The position numbers were made by a program, and so were the translations under genes. From Eretmocerus hayati (lineage: Eukaryota; Arthropoda; Insecta; Hymenoptera; Aphelinidae): DNA of 64,000 bases. Location: NCBI GenBank assembly GCA_029851415.1, contig CM056742.1, forward strand, positions 79,350,748 to 79,414,747, read 5' to 3'. A model generated the notes under the pieces. It did not search any database, was not told the origin of the DNA, and saw only the letters and a list, made by a program, of their open reading frames with translations. Positions 1 through 13,234 of the stretch are shown here, in pieces (the first letter of the stretch is position 1; the number at the start of each line of letters is the position of its first letter).

Positions 1-820
1 AACGAGTAATTCTACGTAAAACTGCATTTCTGACCATGTCAGCCCACTCTAACCCCCGTTATGACAGTGGATTCGAATCAAGAACGAAATTTTACATGGC
101 AAACTGTATTGTGCGGAAATTTTTGCGGAGTTTTGGTCCGTTTGTATTGGCCAAAGTGAGGAGAAACGGTATGGAGAAAGAGTTTCTTTGCGTAAAACTG
201 CAATTTTGACCATCTCATCTCATTCTCACCTCCAATCTGAGGGCGGATTCGAATTCAACACAAAATTTTACATGGAGAACAGCATTGTGTAAAAATTTTG
301 CGGAGTTTCAGTGCGTTTTAATTGGCCAAAATGAGGAGAGAAGGTATGAAAAAACGGATAATTCTGCGTAAAACTGCAATTCTGACCATCTCAGTCCTTT
401 CTAACCTCCGTTATGGGTGTGGATTCAAATTAAGAACGAAATTTCACATGGAAATCTGTATTGTAAGAAAATTTTTGCAGAGTTTTGGTCCGTTTGTATT
501 GGCCAAAATGAGAAGAAACGGTATGGAAAGAGAGTTTCTCTGCGTGAAACTGCAATTCCGACCACCTCAGCTTACCTCAACCTCCGATATGAGGGCGGAT
601 TCAAATCCAGCACAAACTTCAACATGGAAAACGGCATCGTGCAAAAATTTTTGCGGAGTTCTAGTCCGTTTGTATTAGCCAAAACGAGGAGAGAAGGTAT
701 GAAAAAAGGAGTAGTTCTGCGTAAAACTGCAATTTTGACCATTACAGCTCACTCAAACCTCCGATATCGGGGCGAATTCGAATTCAGCATGAGAATTTAC
801 GTGGGAAATGGTATCGAGAG
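1..820. repeat. ~176 bp satellite array with alternating (dimeric) units
   Basis: A tandem repeat whose anchor (ggccaaaatgaggagaa and variants) recurs at about 149, 324, 501 and 677, giving spacings of 175-177 bp. Units at 149 and 501 share an aaacggtatgg version. Units at 324 and 677 share a gagaaggtatgaaaaaa version. The array therefore alternates A/B, a roughly 352 bp higher-order dimer. It starts before the window and decays after about 820. The short open frames inside are by-products of the repeat, not genes. Confidence 0.85.
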
Positions 821-1385
821 GTATTTCCCAGCCCCCCGGAAGCTGAACAGAGTAGTCCAATCTCGCCCAGTCGGAGAATCAAAAACGTAAGTTTTTGATC
901 CAATTCCACCAACTGTCGGCTCGTCGCGGCACGGTTCAATTTTTATTCGGAACCCAGGATGGTGGGAAACTCATTTTTTTGGCACTTAGAAACGATCTAG
1001 GGGGTGTCCGTAAGTCTAAAAGAAAACTTGAGAAATAAGTGACACCCTATTAGACACTCTATATGTTGGATTAAGTTAAGTTTCACCCCTCTCTAGGAAT
1101 CCAGGAATAGTATCTCAATGTATGGAAACCTTCAAAGATGGGCATTTCAAATTATATGACACATACTTGGACGTTCACCAGCTTACGTTATCAGAATGAG
1201 TCTGTATTGCCTACTGACCATCTCAAAATGTGATGTACACACATACAAGGTGTTGAAACCGTGAACAACCACGCTTTTAGTTGCTTGTCTCAAAAACGAC
1301 AATTTTGAAATGCCTCCAGGAAGCAGGCCTCCAGAACTTGCAGAATGACATCTCTTAAGAAAATTCTATGAAAATGGCAAAACAG
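821..1385. other. Non-coding, no gene seen
   Basis: No convincing coding frame on either strand. A short imperfect palindrome at about 990-1050 has gggtgtccgtaagt at one side and gtgacaccct at the other. It resembles the terminal repeat of the TA-flanked element at 8023-9785 and may be a relic end of a similar small transposon. Confidence 0.4.
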
Positions 1386-1387
1386 GA

Positions 1388-1725
1388 CGACATGCTTGAT
1401 GATTGAATTGTTCAATTTTCTTTACAGATGTTCGAATATGATATCTGGAATTCTTAAGTGTGACTCAGCTATCTATCGATTCCTCATGAATCAGTGTGCA
1501 TATTACGGATATTTTGATTGATTTATTGAATATTTGAAATGACGAACGGTTGAGTGACGACATGATTGGGAATCGCATTATTTAATTTTTTCATACAGAT
1601 ATACGAAGAATATAACTTTAATTCTCAAGCACGAATCATATATCAATCTGTCAGTGAATGGGTGTTTATATTATGGATGTTTAGATTTATTTATTGAGTG
1701 ACTTGACATTACGATGAGTCGGTTT
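1388..1725. repeat. Diverged tandem duplication, two ~170 bp units
   Basis: Two neighbouring blocks (about 1388-1557 and 1559-1725) align along their length. Both begin with gacatg, then have a pyrimidine-rich stretch ending in tacagat, a ttcttaag/ttctcaag motif, and the phrase atttattga near the end. Identity is only moderate, so the duplication is old. No coding role is visible. Confidence 0.5.
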
Positions 1726-1729
1726 TTTG

Positions 1730-1816
1730 GCATGTCCGTGTATGTTGGACACCTCGCTATATCGGACACTTTTCTTCGGAACCGAACCGTCCAACATAGA
1801 CAGGTTCTACTGTAGT
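1730..1816. mobile_element. Terminus of a pogo/Tigger-like DNA transposon
   Basis: Read on the minus strand, the segment starts CAGTAGAACCTGTCTATG next to a TA dinucleotide. Pogo/Tigger-type terminal repeats characteristically begin CAGTAGAACC. Internal gttggac/gtccaac blocks give it some self-complementarity. No second end or transposase was found nearby, so it is a solo end or a very short derivative. Confidence 0.4.
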
Positions 1817-1859
1817 TCCAAGCTGGTACGTCGATGGCTACCCAGCGTCTGACGAAGGG

Positions 1860-2695
1860 TGTGACGGTATAATATATCTACCGTCTCCCTCTCTCTTAGG
1901 CCAAATAATCATATGAATATGGATAGAATATATCATAACTATCATTATTACAGCGACGGCGAGTGAGAAGAAGAGGACAGTTGAAGGTAAGAGAGCGAGG
2001 GTTGGCATATATAGCGCCCGTGGGCCGTCGCTAGCAGCAGCAACAGCAGGGGCTCGATCCTCTGCGCCCCCCGTCTTTTCCCTCCGCGCGCATCAAAGTT
2101 GCCCTCATCGCCAGCGTGCGGCATCCCTAGCGAGACCGGAGTGAAGTGAGCACGTGTCGCTCTGCCGAATATTTGATCCGCGCCGAATATTCTCTCGTTG
2201 CCTCGTGGCCGCCCTTTTTGGAGCAACTTTTTCGGTCTTCGCGTGTGCGCTAGATCCTTTGGAAGCAGCCCCTCGACCGACCTGGTGGTCCATAGTTTTC
2301 GGACCATCCTGGCATCACTTGGCCCTACGCTTCGGCATATCTTTGGCCCGCGCTTGGGGTCTCGTTGGCCCACTCTCGTCATCCTCGTCGGCCCATCATC
2401 GGGATAAATCCACCTGCACCCGGACATCGTCGCCATCTTGTCCCTTGGACCAGCGACCTTGACAACACCTGTAAGTGCCAGCCCGATCTCTCTTTCTCTC
2501 TCTAGTGCCTATCAGTAGGATGTCTTCCTCATCGTGCCTTCCCCCCCCCCCGACCTCGTGCTTGAGCTTTCGCGTGCACTTTATCGCTCTATTGACCATT
2601 CGTAGATATCTCTTGTAAATATATTCCAATCTTTCTTCATCTAGATTTTCGGTAAAGCTCCGGTACTTGAACGTACACTTGTTCGTTGTCACTTG
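1860..2695 (+). mobile_element. Candidate solo LTR or promoter region
   Basis: A locally GC-rich block in AT-rich surroundings. On the plus strand it has a TATA-like catatatag at about 2006-2014, a GC-rich stretch, a splice-donor-like CTGTAAGTG at about 2468, a polypyrimidine segment, and an end in cacttgaca. It can be bounded by tgtgacgg at about 1860 and ttgaca at about 2695, as in a TG...CA LTR. No target duplication and no second LTR were found. The 60-160 codon frames here look random in composition. A host promoter or first exon is an equally possible reading. Confidence 0.25.
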
Positions 2696-2699
2696 ACAT

Positions 2700-4985
<2,286 letters not shown>

Positions 4986-5046
4986 CTCTATATATGCGTA
5001 TGCGCGTTCGCGCGTGTGTGTTATGCGCGCGAGCGTGTGCATATGT
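4986..5046. repeat. Alternating purine-pyrimidine tract
   Basis: About 60 bp of near-strict TA/TG/CG alternation (tatatatgcgtatgcgcg and onward to gtgtgcatatgtg), partly palindromic. Such tracts can adopt left-handed DNA in vitro. Whether that happens here is unknown. Confidence 0.5.
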
Positions 5047-5277
5047 GAGGGATTTGCTACAACTTCTCACATTTAGGTCCCAAAGAGATCAGATTTTTCC
5101 CGCATTCCACGCGCTTGGAATCAAGCTTGCTGGATTCTAGTAACTGAGAATTCAGAAAAGTTGACGCGCCAATTGAGCTCTGGAGATGTCATTCCTGTGA
5201 TGCATAAGAATCGCCTTTCGCAGTCCTCGGACCGTAGTATGTTATCTAGTAAATCCACATAATATTTCCATCATATG

Positions 5278-7038
5278 GGTCAGATCAGTATATTTCGGCA
5301 AATCCGTGCGCACGACCCCCGCGGATTTTTCCGCCAATTTTTCACATGAAAATAGGCACCAAAAATAGTACTTTCCTAGAGTTTCAGCCCCCTGGAAAAT
5401 ATGTTACGCCCACTAGAATTACTTTAAGTTTCAAGAAAGGCCTTTCTTAGTGTTTTTCGAAAAAATCGCCAAATTGACCAGAAACATCGTAGCGAGGCCT
5501 GAGGGGATGCATTTGTTTCGTTTTGATGTCAACTCTTAGAAAAAAAATTTGCAAGACTCTCAAAACCGAATGCGTTTAGTCTACACGACGATACGTAAAG
5601 TCACTTTTTTCGATTTTCAGACGATTTTGAAATGGATGCCATTCCGACGCATCTGAATCTTTCCTCATCTAACTCAAATAGTTCTTTTTGTCTTGGAAAT
5701 CCTACAATCTGCGCTTTTGCACGTCCGAATCGGTTGATTTTGGTCCGAGATATGTCTATTGGAAGATGATGCGTTATTTAAAAAGGCTCAATTTGTCCAG
5801 CTCGACAAATCCATCGCCCTCCACCAATCGACTTGAAACTTGACCCAGGTGTTTTTTCAAGCGTCCCAAACATGTGGAGAGAATTGCGCGCTGTATTTCG
5901 GCCTTCCGTTGGACATAAGAATTTCACAACCCTCATTCTTGCGGATTTTCGCATCATTTTTGGAGCTGTTGCCGCTTTCTTCCTGTGCATGCGCACTTCT
6001 GTACTGCTTCAATCGATAGCCCTTGCAACTTCCTTCAAAATGACCCCCTGAAAAAGTCACTTTGATGCGACTGAACCAGAGATCTAGCTATTCTAAGGCA
6101 GGAAAAAGCTGGAAGTGCCGAAAGTACCTAAACTCACAGGTTCCCGGGGTGACAAGAAGCGGCCGAAGTTTGTCATTTGAGTAATGGTGATATCTTTCTG
6201 CCTTGAAATAGCGAGATCTCTGGTTCAGTTGCATCAAAGTGACTTTGTCGAGGGGTCATTTTGAAGGAAATTGCAAGGACTATCGATTCGAGATACTCCC
6301 GAAACAGTACAGATGTACGCATGGGCAGTAAGAGAGCGGCAACAGCTTCAAAAATTACGCGAAAATCCGAAAAAATGAGGGTGTTTGTAAAATTCATCGG
6401 TCCAACGGAAGGCCGAAACACAGCGCGAAATTCTTTCTACATGTTTGGGATACTTGAAAAAACACCCATGTCAAATTTCAAGTCAATTTGTGGAGGGCGA
6501 TAGATTTGATCAGCTGGACAAATTGAGCGTTTTTCAATATTTCACCATCTCCCAATGGACATAACTCGGACCAAAATCATTCCCATTTGGACGTACAAGT
6601 GCGCAAATCGTAGGATTTCCAAAGACGAAGAAAATTAGTGAAGTTAGATGGGAAAAGATTCAGATGCTTCGGAATGGCATCCGTTTCAAAATGGTCTGAA
6701 AATCGAGAAACGTTTCTTTACGTATCGTCGTGTAGACCAAACGAATTTGGTTTTGAGAGTCTCGCATATACTTTTCCTAGAGGTTGACATCGAAACGGAG
6801 AAAATGCGACCTCGCAGGCCTCGTTACGATATTTTTGGTCGATTTGACGATTTTTCTAAAAAACGCTAAGAAAGGCCACTTTCGAAACTTTAAAAAGTTC
6901 TAGTGGGCGTGAAAAATCTTCTAGGGGGCTGAAACTCTGCAAAAGTACTATTTTTTGTGCCTACTTTCATGTAAAAACTTGGCGGAAAGATCCGCGGGGG
7001 TCGTGCGCACGGATTTGCCGAAATATACTGATCTGACC
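5278..7038. mobile_element. 1.76 kb foldback element
   Basis: Two inverted arms of roughly 830-850 bp each, about 5278-6101 and 6193-7038, flank a loop of about 90 bp. The outer ends read GGTCAGATCAGTATATTTCG and the reverse complement. Inner ends pair around ctgccttgaaatagc and its complement. Identity is high but imperfect. Each arm carries the same 70-80 codon open frame reading towards the loop (5833 onward on plus, 6421 downward on minus). It matches nothing I recognise and is probably accidental. A target duplication is unclear: flanks are catatg and tatata. Confidence 0.8.
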
Positions 7039-7393
7039 TATATAATTTTTGATTTTTGCGAATCTTTCTCGGCTATTCCGATGCACTTTCTTGATACGAA
7101 CGGAGAAGTGCCCATACAATTCCCCGCGAAACTCGACACTCCCTAATTTCTCAGGACATCCACCATGGGAACACGTGATTGTTAAAGAAGAATATATCCA
7201 CACCCTTATGTATCTGGGATGAAATTCTGCAAAAGGCTACGAATTTTGGGGGAAACTGTTCTCATACGAAGACGGTAGATTGTCAAAAACTTTCTTGAGC
7301 GTGCCCCTCTTACGCTACACATAGGGGTTTTTGACCATCCTTGAAGTTAGCGCACCCATTTTTTGAACTCTGATGAGGTGTAATTCTAAGTTA
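7039..7393. other. Spacer, no gene seen
   Basis: AT-rich sequence between two inverted-repeat elements. No coding frame, repeat or RNA gene is supported. Confidence 0.4.
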
Positions 7394-7721
7394 CAAGGAG
7401 GACCCACAACGTGCGGGTCACCGAGTCTCACCAAACTGTCTTCACAGTCTCTTACCACCTGGAATATGAAGAATCCATCGTAACTATGTCAAATTGGCTA
7501 CTGGTCAAAGCTACATCGTATCACATCAGCATCGCCCGCATAGACCCATGTCCAAAAGTGATATATATATATATATATATATAGTTTATGCTTGTAGCTC
7601 TGGACAGGGAGCCCGTTTGATGGAGTTACCCTGGATTCTTCATATTCTAGGTGATACCAGACTGTAAGATGATGAAGAGTATGATGAAATTTTGTGATCC
7701 GCACATCATGAACCCCCCTCG
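7394..7721. mobile_element. Hairpin MITE family H, copy 1
   Basis: A 328 bp inverted-repeat element. It starts CAAGGAGGACCC and ends in the complementary GGGGTTC/CTCG version, with the degenerate 3-bp flanks TTA and TGA. Its loop holds catcgcccgcatagacccat followed by a long (TA)n run. The same loop and ends occur in copies at 25435, 31087 and 43648. Arms are closest to the 43648 copy (shared gtgcgggtcacc and ggattcttcatattctagg). It is the most diverged of the four copies. Confidence 0.75.
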
Positions 7722-8022
7722 TGAGTAATTTGCACGCAGCCAAACCGAACCGGAAACCGTTTGGCTGATTTTCAACTTTCATTATGCATTCTGATGTCAG
7801 TTTCATCGGAAATGCTAATTTTTTGACAGGCCTTAGCTTGGGAGACAATGGATTTTTGGTGAGTTCCTGTACGCGACTTTGATTCTATCCACTTGTGCTA
7901 CGTGAGAAGCACACCTCAGAATCCAATGCTCTCTCAAAATATAAGGTTCCTAGATGAGAATTCGCGGGCGAATGAAAAATTACCCATCTTTGCATAATCT
8001 TAGAAGTTTTCATCTGGATATA

Positions 8023-9785
8023 GAGGGTGTCCGAAAAGTAAGTACCCCCCCCCCCCCATTTTTTTCAGAAATGGTGGGAATCGGAAAAAGTCCCGGAACA
8101 CGTGTTGCCTTAATTTGAGGGGGACATCCGATGGTGGCCTTGTTTTTAATCTCGAAGGTCATTTTCGAGGTCATTTGGAGGTCAACTGGATTTATTCAAA
8201 CGGAAACACCTACTTTTGACCTCGAATTCTGGAAGAACATGAAAAAAGATGAAACTTTCGTTTGAAACTTCTTTTCACCCAACTTGACCTTGGCAAGATA
8301 AATGGAGGTCAGCACGGGTTGACGGTAACCGCTGTCGCTCCAAGAGTGAGCATTTTATCGAAAAATGTTTGGGATAGAAGTTGTTCATGATCACAGTAGA
8401 AGAGAGCTAATGACCTTGTTTCCGACCTTGGAGGTCATTTTCAAGGTGATTTGGAGGTCAACTCGATTTTTCCCACTTTCGACCTCGAATTCTGGGAGAA
8501 CATGAAAAATGATGAAACATTTGTTCGAAATTTCTTTTGACACGACTCGACCTTGGCGAGATAAATGAAGATCAGCACGGGTTGGCCGTAAGCGCTGTAG
8601 CTCTGAGAAGAAAAATTGAGTTGACCTCCAAATCACCTTAGAATGACCTCCAAGGTCGGGTACAAGGTCATTAGGTCTTTTCTACTGAGATTATGAATAA
8701 CTTTTATCCCAAACATTTTTCGATTAAGGTAGTACTAGCGGTACTCGAATTAGCTATCAGAAAATTACGAAAGTCGGCACAGTGGTACATTAGTGCCTCA
8801 AACAGACACAGCTGAAATTTCGAAATTTTTAGGAGCCGCGGAGAAAAGTTCTGGGCAATTTCGTGGAAGCCGATTAACACGGCGTCTTATGGGAAATTAT
8901 CGATACACTAATCTCTTACTATCAGATTTTCACAGGAAAGAGCACACAGATGTGAGAGTACACAAAAAGTGCATAGAAACAAACAGATCAACGATTAGGA
9001 GCCTACAAAGGAAGATCTGAGTCAATACGTCACTACTCTTGACAGTTTCGGGGTAAGGTTGTCGTATGCTGTGTGCGTTACTATACCTATATAGGCGGGC
9101 GGAATCGAGTCAAGCGAAGATCTAATCCGCGCTTGGACTCATCAGTACCGCTAGTACTACCTTAAATGCTCACTCTTGGAGTTACAGCGGTCATCGTCGA
9201 CCCGGGCTGACCTCCATTCATCCCGCCAAGGTCAAGTCGGGTCGAAAAAAGTTTCGAACAAAAGGTTTCATCACTTTTCATTTATTTTCAGAATTTGAGG
9301 TCAAAAGTGGGTGTTTCTGTTCGAAAAAATCGAGTTGACCTTAGAATGTCCTTGAAAATGACCTCCAAGGTTGGAAACAAGGTCATTAGCTCTTTTTTTC
9401 CTGTGATCATGAATAAATTTTATCCCAAACATTTTTCGATAAAATGCTCGCTCTTGGAGCGACAGCGGTTACCGTCAACCCGTGCTGACCTGAATTCATC
9501 TCGCCGAAGTCAAGTCGGGTCAAAAAATGGTTCAAACAAAAGTTTCATAATTTTTCATGTCCTTCCAGAATTCGGATTCGAAAGTAGGGGTTTCCATTTA
9601 AAAATTCCAGTTGACCTCCGAATGACCTTGAAAATGACCTTCAAAGTTTTTACTTTGTTTTTTAACAAGGCCACCATCGGATGCCCCCCTTAAAAGAAGC
9701 GGACACGTAATCGGGGGGTTTTCCCGATTCCCAGCCATTTCTGAAAAAATGGGGAGGGGGAGGTACTTACTTTTCGGACACCCTG
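8023..9785. mobile_element. 1.76 kb TA-flanked long-TIR element
   Basis: The ends are GAGGGTGTCCGAAAAGTAAG and the reverse complement of CAGGGTGTCCGAAAAGTAAG, flanked by TA (8021-8022 and 9786-9787), as in Tc1/mariner-type MITEs. Inside, a module containing tgttcgggatag-like, acagcggt and tgacctcc/ggaggtca blocks is repeated in both orientations (for example 8303-8385 against 9419-9510, and 8540-8640 against 9165-9290). The whole element can fold as nested hairpins. There is no transposase. A younger TTAA-flanked element sits in the middle. Confidence 0.8.
8728..9161. mobile_element. 434 bp piggyBac-like MITE nested in the TA element
   Basis: Terminal repeats GGTAGTACTAGCGGTACT face each other and are flanked by perfect TTAA duplications at 8724-8727 and 9162-9165. 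TTAA targets are typical of piggyBac-type (and Kolobok) transposons. Removing the element and one TTAA leaves a join that matches the paralogous, uninterrupted module at about 9423-9470. That confirms the boundaries. There is no transposase, so it is non-autonomous. Confidence 0.85.
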
Positions 9786-9787
9786 TA

Positions 9788-10000
9788 TTTACATATGATT
9801 TGATATACAACACCACTGTTATCTCCCACTGGCAGGCGAGCTTTACCCAATCGAACAATATTATTGCATTTTTGGATAATTTGTAGGTGGATATAACGTT
9901 GTAATCATGCAAGACTTTTCGACGACGTAGATGTAAGTAATGACAACTCGAGGGAGTGAGATTTGGGCTTTTTTGCGTTTCAATTCGTGTTGTAGATGAA
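9788..10000. other. Spacer upstream of Penelope remnant
   Basis: No independent feature is supported. It may contain decayed sequence of the Penelope-like element that follows. Confidence 0.3.
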
Positions 10001-10273
10001 TACAAGAAGGTTTACTTGGGCCAGGCGGGCCGATGCCTTGAATTTGGTATCAAAAAGCACGCCCGTGACGTGAGAAACAGGGACAAACGCACTGCTCTCG
10101 CCTAACATCGCTCTACTGGGGAGCATGCCTTTGATTTTTACAACACAAATATTCTACACACAGAAATTCCGAAAAGAGTTTGCAGAGATGCTGTACATAT
10201 ACTGGTACAGCAACAACGTGAATGGACGATTCGACCTAAAGGGTCTAAAATCTACGTACAGAAGATCTATTGA
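10001..10273 (+). pseudogene. Penelope-like element, GIY-YIG endonuclease fragment
   Basis: One plus-strand frame starting about 9983 and ending at TGA 10271 reads as the C-terminal endonuclease region of a Penelope-like retroelement. It has V-Y-L-G-Q-A-G-R (a YIG-type block), then a conserved R/K-rich helix with K-K-H, and G-E-H-A-F-D-F. In intact elements this domain nicks target DNA for reverse transcription. One in-frame TAA stop at about 10103 breaks it, and no reverse transcriptase remains upstream. It is a different and older lineage from the pair at 23943-27638. A degenerate hammerhead-like motif about 600 bp downstream fits a retained Penelope tail. Confidence 0.65.
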
Positions 10274-10879
10274 TACTACACACACGTACACATATATATA
10301 CACGGTACACGCAGCAGACACGAAAATAACGTAATAACAACTCGAAAAAGACCCCAAACCCAGCGCGAGGTACCAGAAGAACATGTGCGCGCAGCAGTAT
10401 CACACCTGCCACTCAGCAATCCTCCAAGTTTTGCGCCACCACAACAGATAGTTGAGTAGCGCGATACCTCTTTTCCTGTCATGCAATCCCGTTACAATCT
10501 CCGACCTCGTACCCGCACCATATCAGAAGTAGGGAGGTGAACACCGCACAAGTATATAAGGCCGCGGCAAATTTGATCGGATACACTCAGCTGATCAACT
10601 TCCACCTATGATCAGTGTGTCTGTATTCTACTGCACCCTGGATTTGGGTGGCTAACAGTACATATCTCGTCTCTACCTTGCAACCAACTCGGAATATTAT
10701 CATACGAACCCATAAAATAATTTTTGGATCTTGCCATGCAGTCAAGGAAAGAATTACTATGTATAACATTTCAAGTGCTGACCAGTGACATTACGTCGCA
10801 TCGAAATGATGGTGAGTTTTGAGAAATTGTGCGAATTTGTTAATTATTGTCGTGGTTGTAAAATCTAGTTTTTGTATTC

Positions 10880-10920
10880 AGCCCTGGAGAGGCCGATAGT
10901 GAAATCGGCGGAACGTTGGC
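10880..10920 (+). ncRNA. Degenerate hammerhead-like motif, Penelope tail
   Basis: The order matches a hammerhead core with substitutions. CTGGAGA stands in place of CTGATGA, then a stem of GGCCGAT paired with ATCGGC around tagtgaa, then GGAAC in place of GAAAC. It lies downstream of the Penelope endonuclease fragment, where such motifs are expected. It should be inactive because core bases are changed. Confidence 0.4.
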
Positions 10921-13230
10921 TTAAGAAGCCTAAATGAAGGATGGTCCAGGATACCCACGTATATTCGAATTATTTGCCAAATTACTCGGCTACCTTCAAT
11001 GTTGAAAATGGCGGCGTCTCAAAATTTCTGATACAAATCACTGAAATACGCCATAAAATGACTAACAGCATACACTTAATCTGAAACATTTAAACGAAAC
11101 ACACAAAAATCGACTGCTCCGACTTCTGAAAACGGATTGAGTTGGTGGGCGGGGGGGGGGGGGTCTCGAAAGGATGCGGTGAGACCAATCAGCGATCATC
11201 TCCAAGGCGAAAAGACGAAGCAAGTCGAATCCATGAACTATCGATTAAGAATGAGCATATAAGAATGAAAAATAATGATCACCAATACGAAAACCTCCAA
11301 GAAATCACGTACGATGCATTATCCAGATCAGAAACCACTCAAAACGGAAATTTAGTCAGGATTCACAGCCATTCAAACGCCAAAACTATCCATTTTGTAA
11401 CATCCCATGTAATAGTTGTGTGCATTCAAACGCATAGAGGAAATCCCAGAAACGTTCGACTTTTGGCCCCTAAAAATGGAAATACTGAAAAATTCTGTGT
11501 CCATCTCTGAAATTCTTTATACAACTTCTTTGAGGGCTCCAAAAATTGAACTTCTCATGTGGATCATCTGAAAGAATTTTCTAAACGACTTATAGAACAA
11601 AGTCTTGTCCCACATTTTGGGAATTTTTTAAAAGTTCGGTCCAAAATTTTCATTGATTGGGTGAACGTCAGGGGTTGGCCGGCCGAGGATCTCTTATGAA
11701 GTACTTGACTGGATGTCAAAGATCCTCAACTTTTAAAGTTCATGATTCAGATCGCACAATTGTAATGATGCAGGCTTGTGACCTATCGAAAGGAGGCAAA
11801 AACACACCAAATATTGAAGAGTCTCGGTCCTACCAGATCCCATCATCCACTGGCATACAGGATGAAAATATTAAATACGATCTTAGTCATTCTCATACGA
11901 ATCTGGGGTGTTTATGGACTTTTTGAAAGATTTTATGGAACGTTTCATGACCACTCCATCCATATAAAATGTTCAATTGTCCCCATTCAAACAGATAGTA
12001 CTCTCAAACGCGCAAGAGTCTTAGCGTAGCGAAGTGGATTTGGTTCCCCGGTACTATTATCTACTATTTCTCGGTATTTCAGAGTGCATCCGTTGGTTAC
12101 AGCAACTGTACACCGCCTAGAACGGCGTGAATATACCACGAGTAACACTTATTTCATTCCGGTTGAACGCAGTTCCTTGATTTCCCCGTTGATGTACATG
12201 GACCTGCGATAGGTCGATTTCTTCGTTTTTGCGCGAGTAACACAATGAATTCATCGGGGTGTCCCTCTAGAATACGCTAAAAAGTGTATGAGCTTAAGAA
12301 TAGGAGTAATGGTTTTTCATCGAAATGGAGTGACAGACCGTCCAATGCGTGTCACGGCTGAGTACATCGATGTACATCTTCCTGGATAAGGAGAAAACAT
12401 AACTTTGAATCATAAGAAACATGCCTGCAAAGTTACAAAACCTGCTGTGGTACGCTAGAACCATGAGAGCTCAACTAATTTTGAGAGTTGGGCCGAGTGA
12501 CACGTGATATTGTCGATTTTCGGCTATTTTCTCGCACTTGAGCGGCTCTAGTATCCATCCACATCCACCAATCCACTTCAAATTTGATGTCCATTCTTAG
12601 GACATCCAAACAAAGATAATTTGAATGGTTAGGCTTCATTACACGTCACACAACCCAAAAGATGGTTGAGTGACAGCAAAAGTCAAAAGTTTCTGGGATT
12701 CCCTCATATGTGATCTCAGAATCCCTGTAGAGCGATGCATATTACAGATATGGGAAAACATTCGTTCGATGAGAACAAGATACCCCAAGAGGTGAATCCA
12801 CCACGGGTCTATACCTTTCGAACGAATCATATATTATTCTTGAATTCACTCACGTATCGATCGTATCACACTGTCATATTTGAACATCAATGAATTCCTC
12901 CAATCGCGGATTGGGGTATTAGAGCTTTTCATGTGTCACCTCTTTTTCTTGTAATCGCGCTCTCAACCTTCCAGAATGATCCCCCCCCCCCTCTCTTCTT
13001 TGTGGGAATTCCGAAAAGAGTGAGTTTGACTCTTTCGAAGTTAAAACCCACTCATGTCCGAATTCATTTCACTTGTTCCGAGTCGCCATAAGGGGGAGGG
13101 GGTTCACTGGTGGAAGTTGGGAGAGCGAATGTTGCTAGGATTGCTCTTGACTTGGGATAAAATCTCACACAAAGACAACATCTCCTGAACTTTGGAAGGA
13201 GGAAGATCAGGGAAACAACAAGTAATGAAT
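10921..13230. other. Non-coding interval, no gene seen
   Basis: About 2.3 kb without a convincing frame. It includes a 16-base G run near 11148-11163 and, at about 12976-13100, a C-tract and a GGGGGAGGGGG tract that could pair with each other. A 120-codon frame starting in the G run has random composition and was not accepted. The segment near 12540-12610 faintly resembles the arms of the 5278-7038 element. Confidence 0.35.
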
Positions 13231-13234
13231 AACA

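Noticed and set aside
1948..2462. Overlapping frames on both strands, up to 162 codons
   Set aside because: The block is GC-rich and stop-poor. Codon usage and composition are not protein-like, and a TATA/LTR-like layout explains it better.
11142..11510. 122-codon plus-strand frame
   Set aside because: It begins in a G-run, has random composition, no splice support and no recognisable motif.
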